The translations under genes and the position numbers were made by a program. Below the pieces are notes generated by a model. That model was given only the letters and a program-made list of their open reading frames with translations, was not told where the DNA came from and did no database searches. From Endozoicomonas atrinae (GTDB taxonomy: Bacteria > Pseudomonadota > Gammaproteobacteria > Pseudomonadales > Endozoicomonadaceae), in contig NZ_LUKQ02000014.1 in assembly GCF_001647025.1 (NCBI RefSeq), forward strand, positions 1-45,282: 45,282 bases of DNA. Direction: 5' to 3'. Shown here in pieces: positions 24,622 to 32,986 of the stretch; position 1 is the stretch's first letter; each line of letters starts with the position of its first letter.

Positions 24622-26958
24622 ATGAGTCGGGAACATGATCATTTTGTTGCGGATGACTCAGTATCCAGTGATTCGTCTGCGACAGCCCATGTCGAAGATC
24701 GTTTGAATTTTACACCTATCTGGTTGCTGCCACTGGTCGTTTTAATTGCAACAGGCTGGCTACTTTGGCGTGAGCTTGGTCATGGTGGTATAGAAGTCAT
24801 GATTCGCTTTGACAATGGCCGTGGCATTGCTGTGGATAAGACAGAAGTACTGCATAACGGTATTCCTGTAGGGCATGTTACCCAGCTCTCGCCCAGTGAA
24901 AACTTTGATGCTGTTAATGTTACCGTAAAAATAAATCAGCGTTTCCAGCCTCTGCTTACCGAAAACAGTGCCTTCTGGCTGGTGGAACCACAATTGAGTC
25001 TGACGGAAGTTTCTGGACTGGATACGCTGATTACCGGAAATTACATTGCGTTCAGCCCATCTTCAGAAGGTACTTTTCAGACTGAGTTCACTGCTTTGAA
25101 AAGAGCACCTGGAATGATGGGGGGAAAAGACGGTCTCCGTCTGGTATTGAAGTCTGATGAATTACCCTCTCTGGACATTGGCAGCCCTGTTTTCTATCGA
25201 AAACTTAAGGTTGGGGAAGTATTCAATTATGGACTTTCAGAGAATGGGCAGTTCGTTGAGGTGCATATTTATATTCAGTCAGGGTTTGCTCATCTCGTGC
25301 ATGAAAATACCCGCTTCTGGAGTGCGGGTGGCCTGAAAGTCTCTGCCAATATGGCCAGCCTGGAGGTACAGGCACAATCATTGGTTTCCATTTTAAAGGG
25401 AGGTGTTGCCTTTTACACCCCTGAATGGGAAGAGGATACTCCCATGGTTTCCAATGGTTCTGAATTTGCCCTTTATAGTGATTACGATACTGCAGAAGCG
25501 GGTATACCGATCACTATCGAGTTTCCTCTGGGGGTGTCGCTGGGCGACAGCAATATACCGATTCGTTTCCATGGGCAGGAGATAGGACGGATACGATCCG
25601 TGGATGTCAGCGAAGATGTTAGCCGTGTTATTGCTGAAGCGATCGTCAAGCCAGAAGCAAAACCTGCGTTGGTAGCGGGTACGCGATTCTGGATTGTTGA
25701 GCCCAAGCTGGGGTTTGACGGTATATCTGACCTGGACACACTGATCAGTGGTCGCTACGTAGCAATGGACATTAATAAGAGGGTTGTGGATGCGGCCGTT
25801 GCTATCAGCCACTTTAAGGGGATGGAAACCCGGCCGGTAACACCGATAGGCGCTATTGGTTTGAGTCTGACGCTACAGGCCGAAGCGCTGAAAGGTGTTG
25901 ATATAGGTAGCCCTGTTCTCTACCGAAATGTTCCTGTCGGGTTTGTTCAATCCTATGACCTGAAAGACAGAGGGCTATTCATTCATGTGCTGATTGAGGC
26001 TCGTTACCAGCATCTGGTGAATAAAAGTAGTCGTTTCTGGCATGTCAGTGGCCTCAAGCTTGAAGGGGATCTTCGTAATTTTCGTGTTGATATGGCCTCG
26101 ATGAAAAGTCTGATTTCCGGTGGCATCACTTTCAGTACTGGCAGGCCGGATGCGCAAAGCATTGAAAGTGGCACGAGGTTTACTCTCTTTTCAGATCAGG
26201 CCATGGCGCTTAGTGGTGACCAGCAGATTGAGATTGCTTTTGACCGAGCAGAAGGATTACGTGAAGGAACCTCAATTCGTTTTCGTGGGGTTGAGGTTGG
26301 GAGAGTCACCCGCTTACTGGTTAACAGAGAACAAAAGGGTGTTACGGTTAAGGCATTGATTGACAGCGATAAGTCCTGGTTGATGAGAAAAGGCGTGCAC
26401 TTCTGGCTGGTGGAGCCAAAACTCGGCCTGGCACGAACCGCGAATCTGGATACATTGATTATAGGTCCGTTTATTAATGTTGAAATGCCTGATATTCCGG
26501 GGCCAAAGGCTACAGAGTTTATCGGTCAGCACAGAGAACCTGATGATATTCCAAAGATAAAAGGTCTGGTAATCGAGTTGGTGAGTCAGAGTCTGGGCTC
26601 AATTCAACGGGGCAGTCCTGTTTATTACCGGGATGTCCCGGTTGGTGAAGTCACGGGTTATCGTCTGGATAATCCGGCGAATCAGGTGATTATTAGTGTT
26701 AACATTGAAGATCGATACCGTAGACTGGTCAGCAGTGAAAGTCGTTTCTGGAATGTCAGTGGTATCGATATAGATGTTGGTTTGTTTCGAGGAACCCGCA
26801 TCCGGGCAGAATCACTGGAAGCACTTCTGGCCGGAGGGATCGCTTTTGCGACCCCTGAAAAGCCAGAGAGGCCTATTAAATCAGGGCATCGTTTTGATCT
26901 TGCCCATGAGCCCAAAAAAAACTGGCTGCTGTGGCGGCCGGAGATTTGGCTGCATTAG
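24622..26958 (+). CDS. PqiB/LetB-like protein with six MCE domains
   Basis: This 778-aa protein has one N-terminal membrane helix (IWLLPLVVLIATGWLLW, about 33-49) and then six MCE domains starting near residues 54, 170, 293, 412, 532 and 647. Each has the pattern 'hydrophobic strand - GSPVxYRxxxVGxV', for example IGSPVFYRKLKVGEV and RGSPVYYRDVPVGEV. Relatives assemble into hexameric stacks that form a lipid channel across the periplasm; E. coli PqiB has three MCE domains and LetB seven, so this is an intermediate-length tube. An AGGAGGTG ribosome-binding site precedes the ATG. The C-terminus lacks a long extra helix and ends about 20 residues after the last domain. The stop is 10 bp from that of the convergent acyltransferase. 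Confidence 0.9.
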   Translation: MSREHDHFVADDSVSSDSSATAHVEDRLNFTPIWLLPLVVLIATGWLLWRELGHGGIEVMIRFDNGRGIAVDKTEVLHNGIPVGHVTQLSPSENFDAVNVTVKINQRFQPLLTENSAFWLVEPQLSLTEVSGLDTLITGNYIAFSPSSEGTFQTEFTALKRAPGMMGGKDGLRLVLKSDELPSLDIGSPVFYRKLKVGEVFNYGLSENGQFVEVHIYIQSGFAHLVHENTRFWSAGGLKVSANMASLEVQAQSLVSILKGGVAFYTPEWEEDTPMVSNGSEFALYSDYDTAEAGIPITIEFPLGVSLGDSNIPIRFHGQEIGRIRSVDVSEDVSRVIAEAIVKPEAKPALVAGTRFWIVEPKLGFDGISDLDTLISGRYVAMDINKRVVDAAVAISHFKGMETRPVTPIGAIGLSLTLQAEALKGVDIGSPVLYRNVPVGFVQSYDLKDRGLFIHVLIEARYQHLVNKSSRFWHVSGLKLEGDLRNFRVDMASMKSLISGGITFSTGRPDAQSIESGTRFTLFSDQAMALSGDQQIEIAFDRAEGLREGTSIRFRGVEVGRVTRLLVNREQKGVTVKALIDSDKSWLMRKGVHFWLVEPKLGLARTANLDTLIIGPFINVEMPDIPGPKATEFIGQHREPDDIPKIKGLVIELVSQSLGSIQRGSPVYYRDVPVGEVTGYRLDNPANQVIISVNIEDRYRRLVSSESRFWNVSGIDIDVGLFRGTRIRAESLEALLAGGIAFATPEKPERPIKSGHRFDLAHEPKKNWLLWRPEIWLH

Positions 26959-26968
26959 TTTATCTAGG

Positions 26969-27883
26969 CTAGGCAGCCTCTTCTCTGGAATGATCTTCCT
27001 TGATCGATAGGATCAATTGATCCTTTTGAGTCCATAGCTCATTCACCCACTTCTGACACTGCTCTCGAAATATCTCATCATTGCTGTAATCCCGGCCTAG
27101 ATAAGCGTCAGAGATTGTCTGTTTTTCAATTTTTACACTGATCTTGTCACCCCTGCCACAGAGGAAACCCCAGAATGATGGGGTCCCATCCTGGTACACA
27201 ATGGTGATATTAATCAATGTGCGCAGCTGTTGCCCCATTGCTCCAAGCACAAAACCAGCGCCACCGGCTCTTGGTTTCAGCAGGTGTTGAAAAGGCGACT
27301 TTTGTTGTCTGTGCTTGTTGTCTGTGAATCGGGTTCCTTCCATAAAATTAAAAACGGATACAGGAACATCACGGAATTTTTCACAGGCTTTCTGGGTGGC
27401 CTTAAGATCTTCACCGCGTTTCTCCGGGTACTTTTCCAGATAGGCCCGTGAATAGCGCTTCATAAAAGGAAAGTCCAGAGCCCACCAACACAAGCCTATG
27501 ACCGGCACCCAGATCAGCTCCTGTTTCAGAAAGAACTTCAGCATTGGAATTCTGCGGTTCAGCAGGTGCTGAACAATAAAAATGTCCGCCCATGACTGGT
27601 GATTGCACGTTACAAGGTACCATTCATCTTTCTGTAGATTCTCAAGTCCTTCAACCTGCCACTGCATGGTGCGTGTCAGTTTCATCCAGCCACTGTTGAT
27701 ACTGATCCAGCATTCAGCAATAGCGATGCATATGCGGGTACATAGTTTGTGCCACGGTTTTATGGGAATCAGAAAACGGCTAAGACTGAACGCAAGTAGA
27801 GGTATACACAGAATAAGTGTGTTTATCCCGAGTACGCTCGCAGATATAAAGCCTCTAAGAAAAGTAGGAAGAGATGACAGCAT
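26969..27883 (-). CDS. PlsC-type lysophospholipid/1-acylglycerol-3-phosphate acyltransferase (YihG-like)
   Basis: This 304-aa membrane-associated acyltransferase has an N-terminal hydrophobic region and the catalytic NHQSWAD (NHx4D) motif, FFLKQELIWVPVIG, FMEGTRFT (the glycerol-phosphate-binding EGTR) and KPRAGGAGFVL. This combination matches the YihG/YihG-like branch of the PlsC family, which acylates the sn-2 position of lysophosphatidic acid or related lipids. It converges on the MCE operon and starts about 25 bp from the xdhC stop, so it is probably read with, or just after, the xdh operon on the minus strand. Confidence 0.85.
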   Translation of the reverse strand: MLSSLPTFLRGFISASVLGINTLILCIPLLAFSLSRFLIPIKPWHKLCTRICIAIAECWISINSGWMKLTRTMQWQVEGLENLQKDEWYLVTCNHQSWADIFIVQHLLNRRIPMLKFFLKQELIWVPVIGLCWWALDFPFMKRYSRAYLEKYPEKRGEDLKATQKACEKFRDVPVSVFNFMEGTRFTDNKHRQQKSPFQHLLKPRAGGAGFVLGAMGQQLRTLINITIVYQDGTPSFWGFLCGRGDKISVKIEKQTISDAYLGRDYSNDEIFREQCQKWVNELWTQKDQLILSIKEDHSREEAA

Positions 27884-27907
27884 ATGGTCGACACAAGTTA
27901 GTTATTA

Positions 27908-28759
27908 TCATTTAGCAACTTCATGCTCATGAGAATGTAAGAGTTTTTTTAAGTCTTGCCAAGCAATACCTTCCCGCTTTTTATTGCTATCACCCCGGTT
28001 CCCATTTTGGATGGACAAGATTTCAGCGGCAATCGCAATGGCTATTTCAGCGGGCTTTCTGCCTCCAATACTTTCCAGCCCAACCGGACAACGCATATGC
28101 TCAATTTGGGCTTGTGAGAAATTGCCTTTATGTTCCAGTCGTTGACGGAAACGCTTGGCCTTGGTTTCTGAGCCAATAACGCCCAGCCAACGGCTGTTAT
28201 CATGCTTCAGTGTTGCTTCGGTAATTGCGAAATCCAGCTGATGGTTGTGAGTGACGACCAGAACAAACGTATCCTCTGGCAGGTTTTCGACTTCCAGCTC
28301 TGGCTGATCGCTGATACAGATCTGGACATTTCCCGGTATCTCCTCTGGAAACAGCTCTGCTCTGCTGTCGATCCAGGTAATCTGGCAATCCAGAGGAGCC
28401 AGCACATTCACCAGTGCATGACCAACATGACCGGCGCCAAACAGAGCAATACGAAAACCACAGGTGGCGATGGGTTCCAGCAGGGCACTGACACTGCCTC
28501 CACAGCACTGCCCGAGTTTGGGGCCGAGAGGGAAGTGTTCCAGAACTGGCTCTGAATGATCGCTAATCAGCAGCTCCCGGGCTTTCTGGATCAGCAGAAA
28601 CTCCAGCTGCCCGCCACCGATGGTATCAAAGCACTGGTCAGCAGTGACTAGCATTTTACTGCCGGACTTTCTGGGGGCAGAGCCTGCTGAACCCAGAATG
28701 GTAACCAGTACACCAGACTCACCGGTTTTCTGAAGATTAGCCAATGCGTCAATCCACAT
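27908..28759 (-). CDS. xdhC: Xanthine dehydrogenase accessory protein XdhC
   Basis: This 283-aa protein has the XdhC/CoxI signature at the N-terminus (LVTILGSAGSAPRKSGSKMLV, FDTIGGGQLEF), QCCGGSVSALLEPI, and a C-terminal Rossmann-type domain beginning ALFGAGHVGHALVNVL. XdhC binds and sulfurates the molybdenum cofactor and inserts it into xanthine dehydrogenase. It is the third gene of xdhA-xdhB-xdhC, 26 bp after xdhB on the same strand. A guanine deaminase gene, often next in such operons, is absent here and an acyltransferase follows. Confidence 0.92.
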   Translation of the reverse strand: MWIDALANLQKTGESGVLVTILGSAGSAPRKSGSKMLVTADQCFDTIGGGQLEFLLIQKARELLISDHSEPVLEHFPLGPKLGQCCGGSVSALLEPIATCGFRIALFGAGHVGHALVNVLAPLDCQITWIDSRAELFPEEIPGNVQICISDQPELEVENLPEDTFVLVVTHNHQLDFAITEATLKHDNSRWLGVIGSETKAKRFRQRLEHKGNFSQAQIEHMRCPVGLESIGGRKPAEIAIAIAAEILSIQNGNRGDSNKKREGIAWQDLKKLLHSHEHEVAK

Positions 28760-28785
28760 ACTCTGTCCCTCTCACATCGGTCTTT

Positions 28786-31236
28786 TTATAGCGCTGCATT
28801 TTTTATGGATGTGACTGCCGTCAATACCCTTTCCGGAGTAGCAGGCACATCAATTTGTGGATTTACCCGATAATCAGCAAGGCTGGATACGGCATCCCGA
28901 ATGGCACACCACACCGACATACCCAGCATAAAGGGGGGCTCACCGACTGCCTTTGAGTGATAGATCGTGTGTTTTGGGTTCGCCTGCTGGAACAGCTCAA
29001 CATTAAATATCGGTGGTATATCTTCGATGGTTGGGATTTTATAGGTGGCAGGGTTGTTACTTAGCAAGCGTCCACTGTCGTCCCATACCAGCTCTTCAGT
29101 TGTCATCCAGCCCATGCCCTGGATAAAGCCACCTTCAATCTGCCCCTGGTCAATAGCCGGGTTCAGTGAGTGACCCACATCATGAAGAATGTCCACTCGA
29201 TCAACCTTGTACTCTCCCGTCAGAGTATCCACTGTCACTTCTGAAACGGAAGCACCGCAGGCAAAGTAATAGAAAGGCCGGCCACTGGCCGTTTCCCGGT
29301 CGTAGTGAATTTCCGGAGTGCTGTAGAAACCACTGCTGGATAGAGAGATACGGTTCAGATATGCGGCCTGAATAAAGCCTTCAAACGGCATTTGACGTTC
29401 ACCCAGATGAACTTCGTTATCATGGAATGAAACTTCCTGGTCTGAAACACCATAGTGCTCAACAGCAAATTCGATCAGACGATTCCTGATTTTCTGACAG
29501 GCATCCTGTGCTGCCTTGCCATTAAGGTCTGAGCCACTGGATGCCGCGGTAGGTGAAGTGTTGGGTACTTTATCGGTTCGGGTCGACGTGACCTGAACCC
29601 GTTCAAGAGAAACGCCAAACTCGTTGGCTACGATCTGGGCAACTTTAGTGTAGAGACCCTGGCCCATCTCTGTCCCGCCATGGTTGATCTGAATACTGCC
29701 ATCGGTATAGACATGGACAAGGGCCCCGGCTTGGTTCAGATGTTTCGCGGTAAAAGAGATCCCAAACTTTACCGGTGTTAAAGCCAGTCCTTTTTTCAGT
29801 ACCGGGCTTTGCTGGTTGAAGGCGCTGATTGCTTCTCTTCGTTGCCAGTAGTCAGAGCTTTCTTCCAGCTTACCGATAACATCGTGCAGCACGTTATGTT
29901 CTACCCGCTGGTGATAATGAGTAGTGTTCCGTTCAGTAATGCCATAGAGGTTTCTCTTGCGAACCTCCAGGGGATCCAGACCAGTTGAGCGTGCGATGTC
30001 GTCCATAATCCGTTCAATAACCAGCATGCCCTGAGGCCCACCAAAGCCCCTGAAGGCGGTATTGGATGCGGTATTGGTTCGGCAGCGATGACCGATCACG
30101 GTAGCGTTATTCAGATAATAGGCATTATCTGAGTGGAACATGGCCCGGTCGACAATGGCGTCGGTCAGGTCCGGGGAGTGTCCGGCATCACCGGCCAGCT
30201 CGATATCAACACCTTCCAGCATGCCTTCCTGATCAAAACCTACATTATAGCGATGGCGGAAAGGGTGACGCTTACCGGTAGACACCATATCCTGCTGTCG
30301 ATCAACTCGAAACTTTACCGGTCTGCCGGTTTTTACAGCGAGAAGTGCTGCTATACAGGCCGGGGCAGCTGCCTGGGTTTCCTTGCCGCCAAAACCGCCT
30401 CCCATACGACGGACGTCGGCCACTACTTTACTCAGTGGTACGCCGATGACTTCAGCGACCAGTTTCTGAACCTCAGAAGGGTGCTGGCTTGACGTGTATA
30501 CATGAAGCTGACCATCTTCCTGGGGAATAACACTGGCGATTTGCCCTTCCAGATAGAAATGCTCCTGACCACCGTTGGACATCTGTCCTGACAGCTGGTG
30601 ACCAGCATTAGTGATGGCCTGTCTGGCATCACCTTTCTTCATGGTGTGGTCAGGCCGAACAAATGAGTTTTGTTCCATGGCCTGATCGATACCCAGGATG
30701 GCATCAAGTGCGCGATATTGAATTACGGCTTTTCGAGCGGCTCTTTTTGCGGCTTTATGGGAAGTGGCAGCCACTGCAAAAATCGGTTGTCCGATATAAT
30801 CCACCCGACCTTCAGCCAGCAGCATGTCTCCCGGAAAAACAGGGCCGATATCTTTGTGACCCGGGATGTCGTCTGCGGTTATGACCGCTACAACACCGGG
30901 AGTATTCCATACTTCATCAAAATTAATGCTGATGATCTCTGCATGGGCTTCTGTCGAAAGGCCAAATCCTGCATGCAGCTGGTTGGTCATTTCCGGGCGA
31001 TCATCGATATAAAGTGCTTTACCAGTCACATGAAGGTGAGCACTGTCGTGTTTAGCTGAACGGTTTCCGCTCATGTGAAGAGCGTGACGCTCGTCAGCCG
31101 AAATCGGAGTTTCAGGTTGTTTGCTCATGATCAGTTCAGGGCTGTTAGTCAGCTCATGGCTGTCATTGAACTCAGGGCTGCCATCGAGCTTATGAGTCTG
31201 TTTCAGTTCACTGGCCAGATCCGGTAGTTTACGCAT
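28786..31236 (-). CDS. xdhB: Xanthine dehydrogenase molybdopterin-binding subunit XdhB
   Basis: This 816-aa large subunit of the molybdenum hydroxylase xanthine dehydrogenase oxidises hypoxanthine and xanthine to urate. The molybdopterin-binding domains include GQPIFAVAA, MGGGFGGKETQA, AFRGFGGPQGM, NHGGTEMGQGLYTK and the active-site KAVGEPPFMLG with its catalytic Glu. Length fits bacterial XdhB (about 780-800) plus an N-terminal extension of about 36 residues that contains two imperfect repeats (GSPEFNDSHEL and NSPELI). An alternative ATG at 31128 (MSKQPETPIS) would give the standard N-terminus. However, an AAGGA site lies before the first ATG, which overlaps the xdhA stop by 8 bp, favouring the longer form. 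Confidence 0.93.
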   Translation of the reverse strand: MRKLPDLASELKQTHKLDGSPEFNDSHELTNSPELIMSKQPETPISADERHALHMSGNRSAKHDSAHLHVTGKALYIDDRPEMTNQLHAGFGLSTEAHAEIISINFDEVWNTPGVVAVITADDIPGHKDIGPVFPGDMLLAEGRVDYIGQPIFAVAATSHKAAKRAARKAVIQYRALDAILGIDQAMEQNSFVRPDHTMKKGDARQAITNAGHQLSGQMSNGGQEHFYLEGQIASVIPQEDGQLHVYTSSQHPSEVQKLVAEVIGVPLSKVVADVRRMGGGFGGKETQAAAPACIAALLAVKTGRPVKFRVDRQQDMVSTGKRHPFRHRYNVGFDQEGMLEGVDIELAGDAGHSPDLTDAIVDRAMFHSDNAYYLNNATVIGHRCRTNTASNTAFRGFGGPQGMLVIERIMDDIARSTGLDPLEVRKRNLYGITERNTTHYHQRVEHNVLHDVIGKLEESSDYWQRREAISAFNQQSPVLKKGLALTPVKFGISFTAKHLNQAGALVHVYTDGSIQINHGGTEMGQGLYTKVAQIVANEFGVSLERVQVTSTRTDKVPNTSPTAASSGSDLNGKAAQDACQKIRNRLIEFAVEHYGVSDQEVSFHDNEVHLGERQMPFEGFIQAAYLNRISLSSSGFYSTPEIHYDRETASGRPFYYFACGASVSEVTVDTLTGEYKVDRVDILHDVGHSLNPAIDQGQIEGGFIQGMGWMTTEELVWDDSGRLLSNNPATYKIPTIEDIPPIFNVELFQQANPKHTIYHSKAVGEPPFMLGMSVWCAIRDAVSSLADYRVNPQIDVPATPERVLTAVTSIKNAAL

Positions 31237-32695
31237 GACAGATAATCCTTACATTCTGGCCAGACAGTTCCATAAAATAACGCTCCAGCAAATTGCAGGC
31301 AGCTTCAAGGCGGTACTCGCTGCTGGCCCGAACATCCGACATGGGTTTGAACTCCTGACGGATAGCTGCTTTTGCCTGGCTGAGCGTTTCATTATCCAGT
31401 GGTGATCCGGTTAAAATCTTCTCACACAGTTCCGCTCGCTTGGGAATGGCCGCCATGCCGCCCAACGCAACTCTTGCCCTTGTTATTTGACCATCACCAT
31501 TGGTCTCCAGATTAATCGCGGCAAGGACGGTAGAGATGTCATCACCATAACGCTTGCTGAGTTTATAAACTTTTAGCTGGTGAGGTTTTTTGGGAATACG
31601 AATCCGGGCAATGTATTCACCCGAGGTAAGTTCGGTCTTTTTGTAATCCAGGAAAAACTGGTTAAGCGGGATATTCCTGATGTTATCTCCGTGACGAAGA
31701 TCCAGAGAAGCATCAAGAGCCAGTAAAACAGGAGGCGTGTCGCCTATGGGTGAGGCGTTACCGATGTTGCCACCCAGGGTTCCCTGGTTGCGTATCTGCT
31801 GGGAGCCCAGTCGGTCCAGCATATGAGCAAACTCAGGAAAGTATTTTGTCAGTAAGGGGCTTATCTTTCGATAAGTGACCGCAGAGCCAATCACCAGTTC
31901 ATTGTTATCTTCATGAATGGTCTGCAGAGAAGGAATATTCTTAACGGAGACCAGTTTTTCAATTTTCTTCAGTTGCTGGGTTACATCGAGCCCAAGATCG
32001 GTACCACCGGCGAGAATTCTGGCGTCAGGGTTATCCAACAGATACTGGGCGAGCTCACCTTCACTGGTAGGAATAAATGCACCGCTACCACTCACACTGC
32101 CTTGCTGCTCTATGGTTTGTAGCTTGGACAGGGTTTGTTGACGGTTTCTGAAAAACTCGTCATCCGCTTGGGCATTGGCCAGGCTGTTAGCCGCATCAAC
32201 CAGGGGGCGGTAGCCGGTGCACCGGCACAGGTTTCCACCAAGGGCTTCAAGAACATCGGGTTTGTCTTCTGCACTTTCATGGTGAAGAGCAAACAACGAC
32301 ATCACAATGCCCGGTGTGCAGAAGCCACATTGGGATCCATGGTGATCAACCAGTGCCTGCTGTACAGGGTGTAACTCACCCTTTTTATTGCGCTGGTTGG
32401 TCTCGGGGGAGCCTGCAAGATCTTCTACCGTCAGTAGCTGTTTGCCATGAAGTGAAGGCATCAGTGCAATACAGGCGTTCATGGTCTTGTATTTGAGCTG
32501 GTCACCCTCTGGCTCACCAACCACAACGGTGCATGCGCCACAGTCACCCGAACAGCAACCCTCTTTGGTGCCGGTCCGCTTTTCATGAGATGTGGTACTG
32601 GTTTCAGTATTGCCTCGAAGATAATCAAGAACCGTGGTATCTGAAGCGGTGTCCTCAACTACGACGAGCCGATCGTTTAGAAGAAAGCGAATCAC
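31229..32695 (-). CDS. xdhA: Xanthine dehydrogenase iron-sulfur/FAD subunit XdhA
   Basis: This 488-aa small subunit carries an N-terminal plant-ferredoxin-type [2Fe-2S] domain with GCCSGDCGAC (Cys47, Cys52, Cys55), and a second [2Fe-2S] helical domain with CGFCTPG and LCRCTGYRPLVDA. After a linker come the FAD-binding motifs LAGGTDLGLDVT and GTLGGNIGNASPIGD. Electrons from substrate oxidation at XdhB pass through these centres to NAD. It is the first gene of the minus-strand xdhABC operon. The divergent region to the purine permease holds two RutR-like palindromes, the nearer one 125 bp from this ATG. Confidence 0.94.
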   Translation of the reverse strand: MIRFLLNDRLVVVEDTASDTTVLDYLRGNTETSTTSHEKRTGTKEGCCSGDCGACTVVVGEPEGDQLKYKTMNACIALMPSLHGKQLLTVEDLAGSPETNQRNKKGELHPVQQALVDHHGSQCGFCTPGIVMSLFALHHESAEDKPDVLEALGGNLCRCTGYRPLVDAANSLANAQADDEFFRNRQQTLSKLQTIEQQGSVSGSGAFIPTSEGELAQYLLDNPDARILAGGTDLGLDVTQQLKKIEKLVSVKNIPSLQTIHEDNNELVIGSAVTYRKISPLLTKYFPEFAHMLDRLGSQQIRNQGTLGGNIGNASPIGDTPPVLLALDASLDLRHGDNIRNIPLNQFFLDYKKTELTSGEYIARIRIPKKPHQLKVYKLSKRYGDDISTVLAAINLETNGDGQITRARVALGGMAAIPKRAELCEKILTGSPLDNETLSQAKAAIRQEFKPMSDVRASSEYRLEAACNLLERYFMELSGQNVRIICHA

Positions 32696-32819
32696 GATGG
32701 CAATGTCCCTTTTTCATTCTTTTTATTATGACTTTCTATGACGAGAATGCCATGACAGCTCGTTGAAGCTTTCATTGGGTAGGCTGTATGACATTTCCAG
32801 CTTTTTAATTTTAATTAAT

Positions 32820-32835
32820 TTGACTATTTGGTCAG
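32820..32835. promoter_or_regulatory. RutR-like palindromic operator, xdhA-permease intergenic, copy 1
   Basis: TTGACTATTTGGTCAG matches the E. coli RutR box TTGACCANNTGGTCAA at all defined positions except two. It lies between the divergent xdhA and AzgA-type permease genes. A partner is centred 47 bp to the right. The regulator itself is not in the window. Confidence 0.6.
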
Positions 32836-32866
32836 GAAAATAGCAAGTAATCAGCTGTGAATTTTG

Positions 32867-32882
32867 TTGACTATAAAGTCAG
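32867..32882. promoter_or_regulatory. RutR-like palindromic operator, xdhA-permease intergenic, copy 2
   Basis: TTGACTATAAAGTCAG is the second palindrome of the pair. Its outer TTGAC/GTCAG arms equal those of the first copy while the centre differs, as expected for a TetR-type dimer site. Confidence 0.55.
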
Positions 32883-32891
32883 AAATTTGCA

Positions 32892-32905
32892 TTGATTCAG
32901 ATCAA
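32892..32905. promoter_or_regulatory. FNR/Anr-type site upstream of the AzgA-type permease
   Basis: TTGATTCAGATCAA is a perfect match to the FNR consensus TTGATNNNNATCAA. Its centre is 88 bp before the permease ATG. A -10-like GATAAA at 32927 would put a start near 32940, about 41 bp from the site centre, the usual class II activation geometry. Activation by low oxygen is therefore plausible. Confidence 0.6.
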
Positions 32906-32986
32906 CTTGTTAGTCTTGCCAGGCTGGATAAAAAATCCTCAGTGCACAGAGCATAAAAAATAAAAAATACAGGACTGGAAGTTTCT

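Noticed and set aside
27000-27030. AGGATCAATTGATCCT palindrome and a TTGAT...ATCAA pair
   Set aside because: They lie inside the C-terminal codons of the acyltransferase gene, the FNR-like spacing is wrong, and no promoter is near.
31128-31236. XdhB N-terminal extension as a separate small gene or mis-start
   Set aside because: An AAGGA site and overlap with the xdhA stop favour the long form; the shorter start has no ribosome-binding site. It was kept as a note only.
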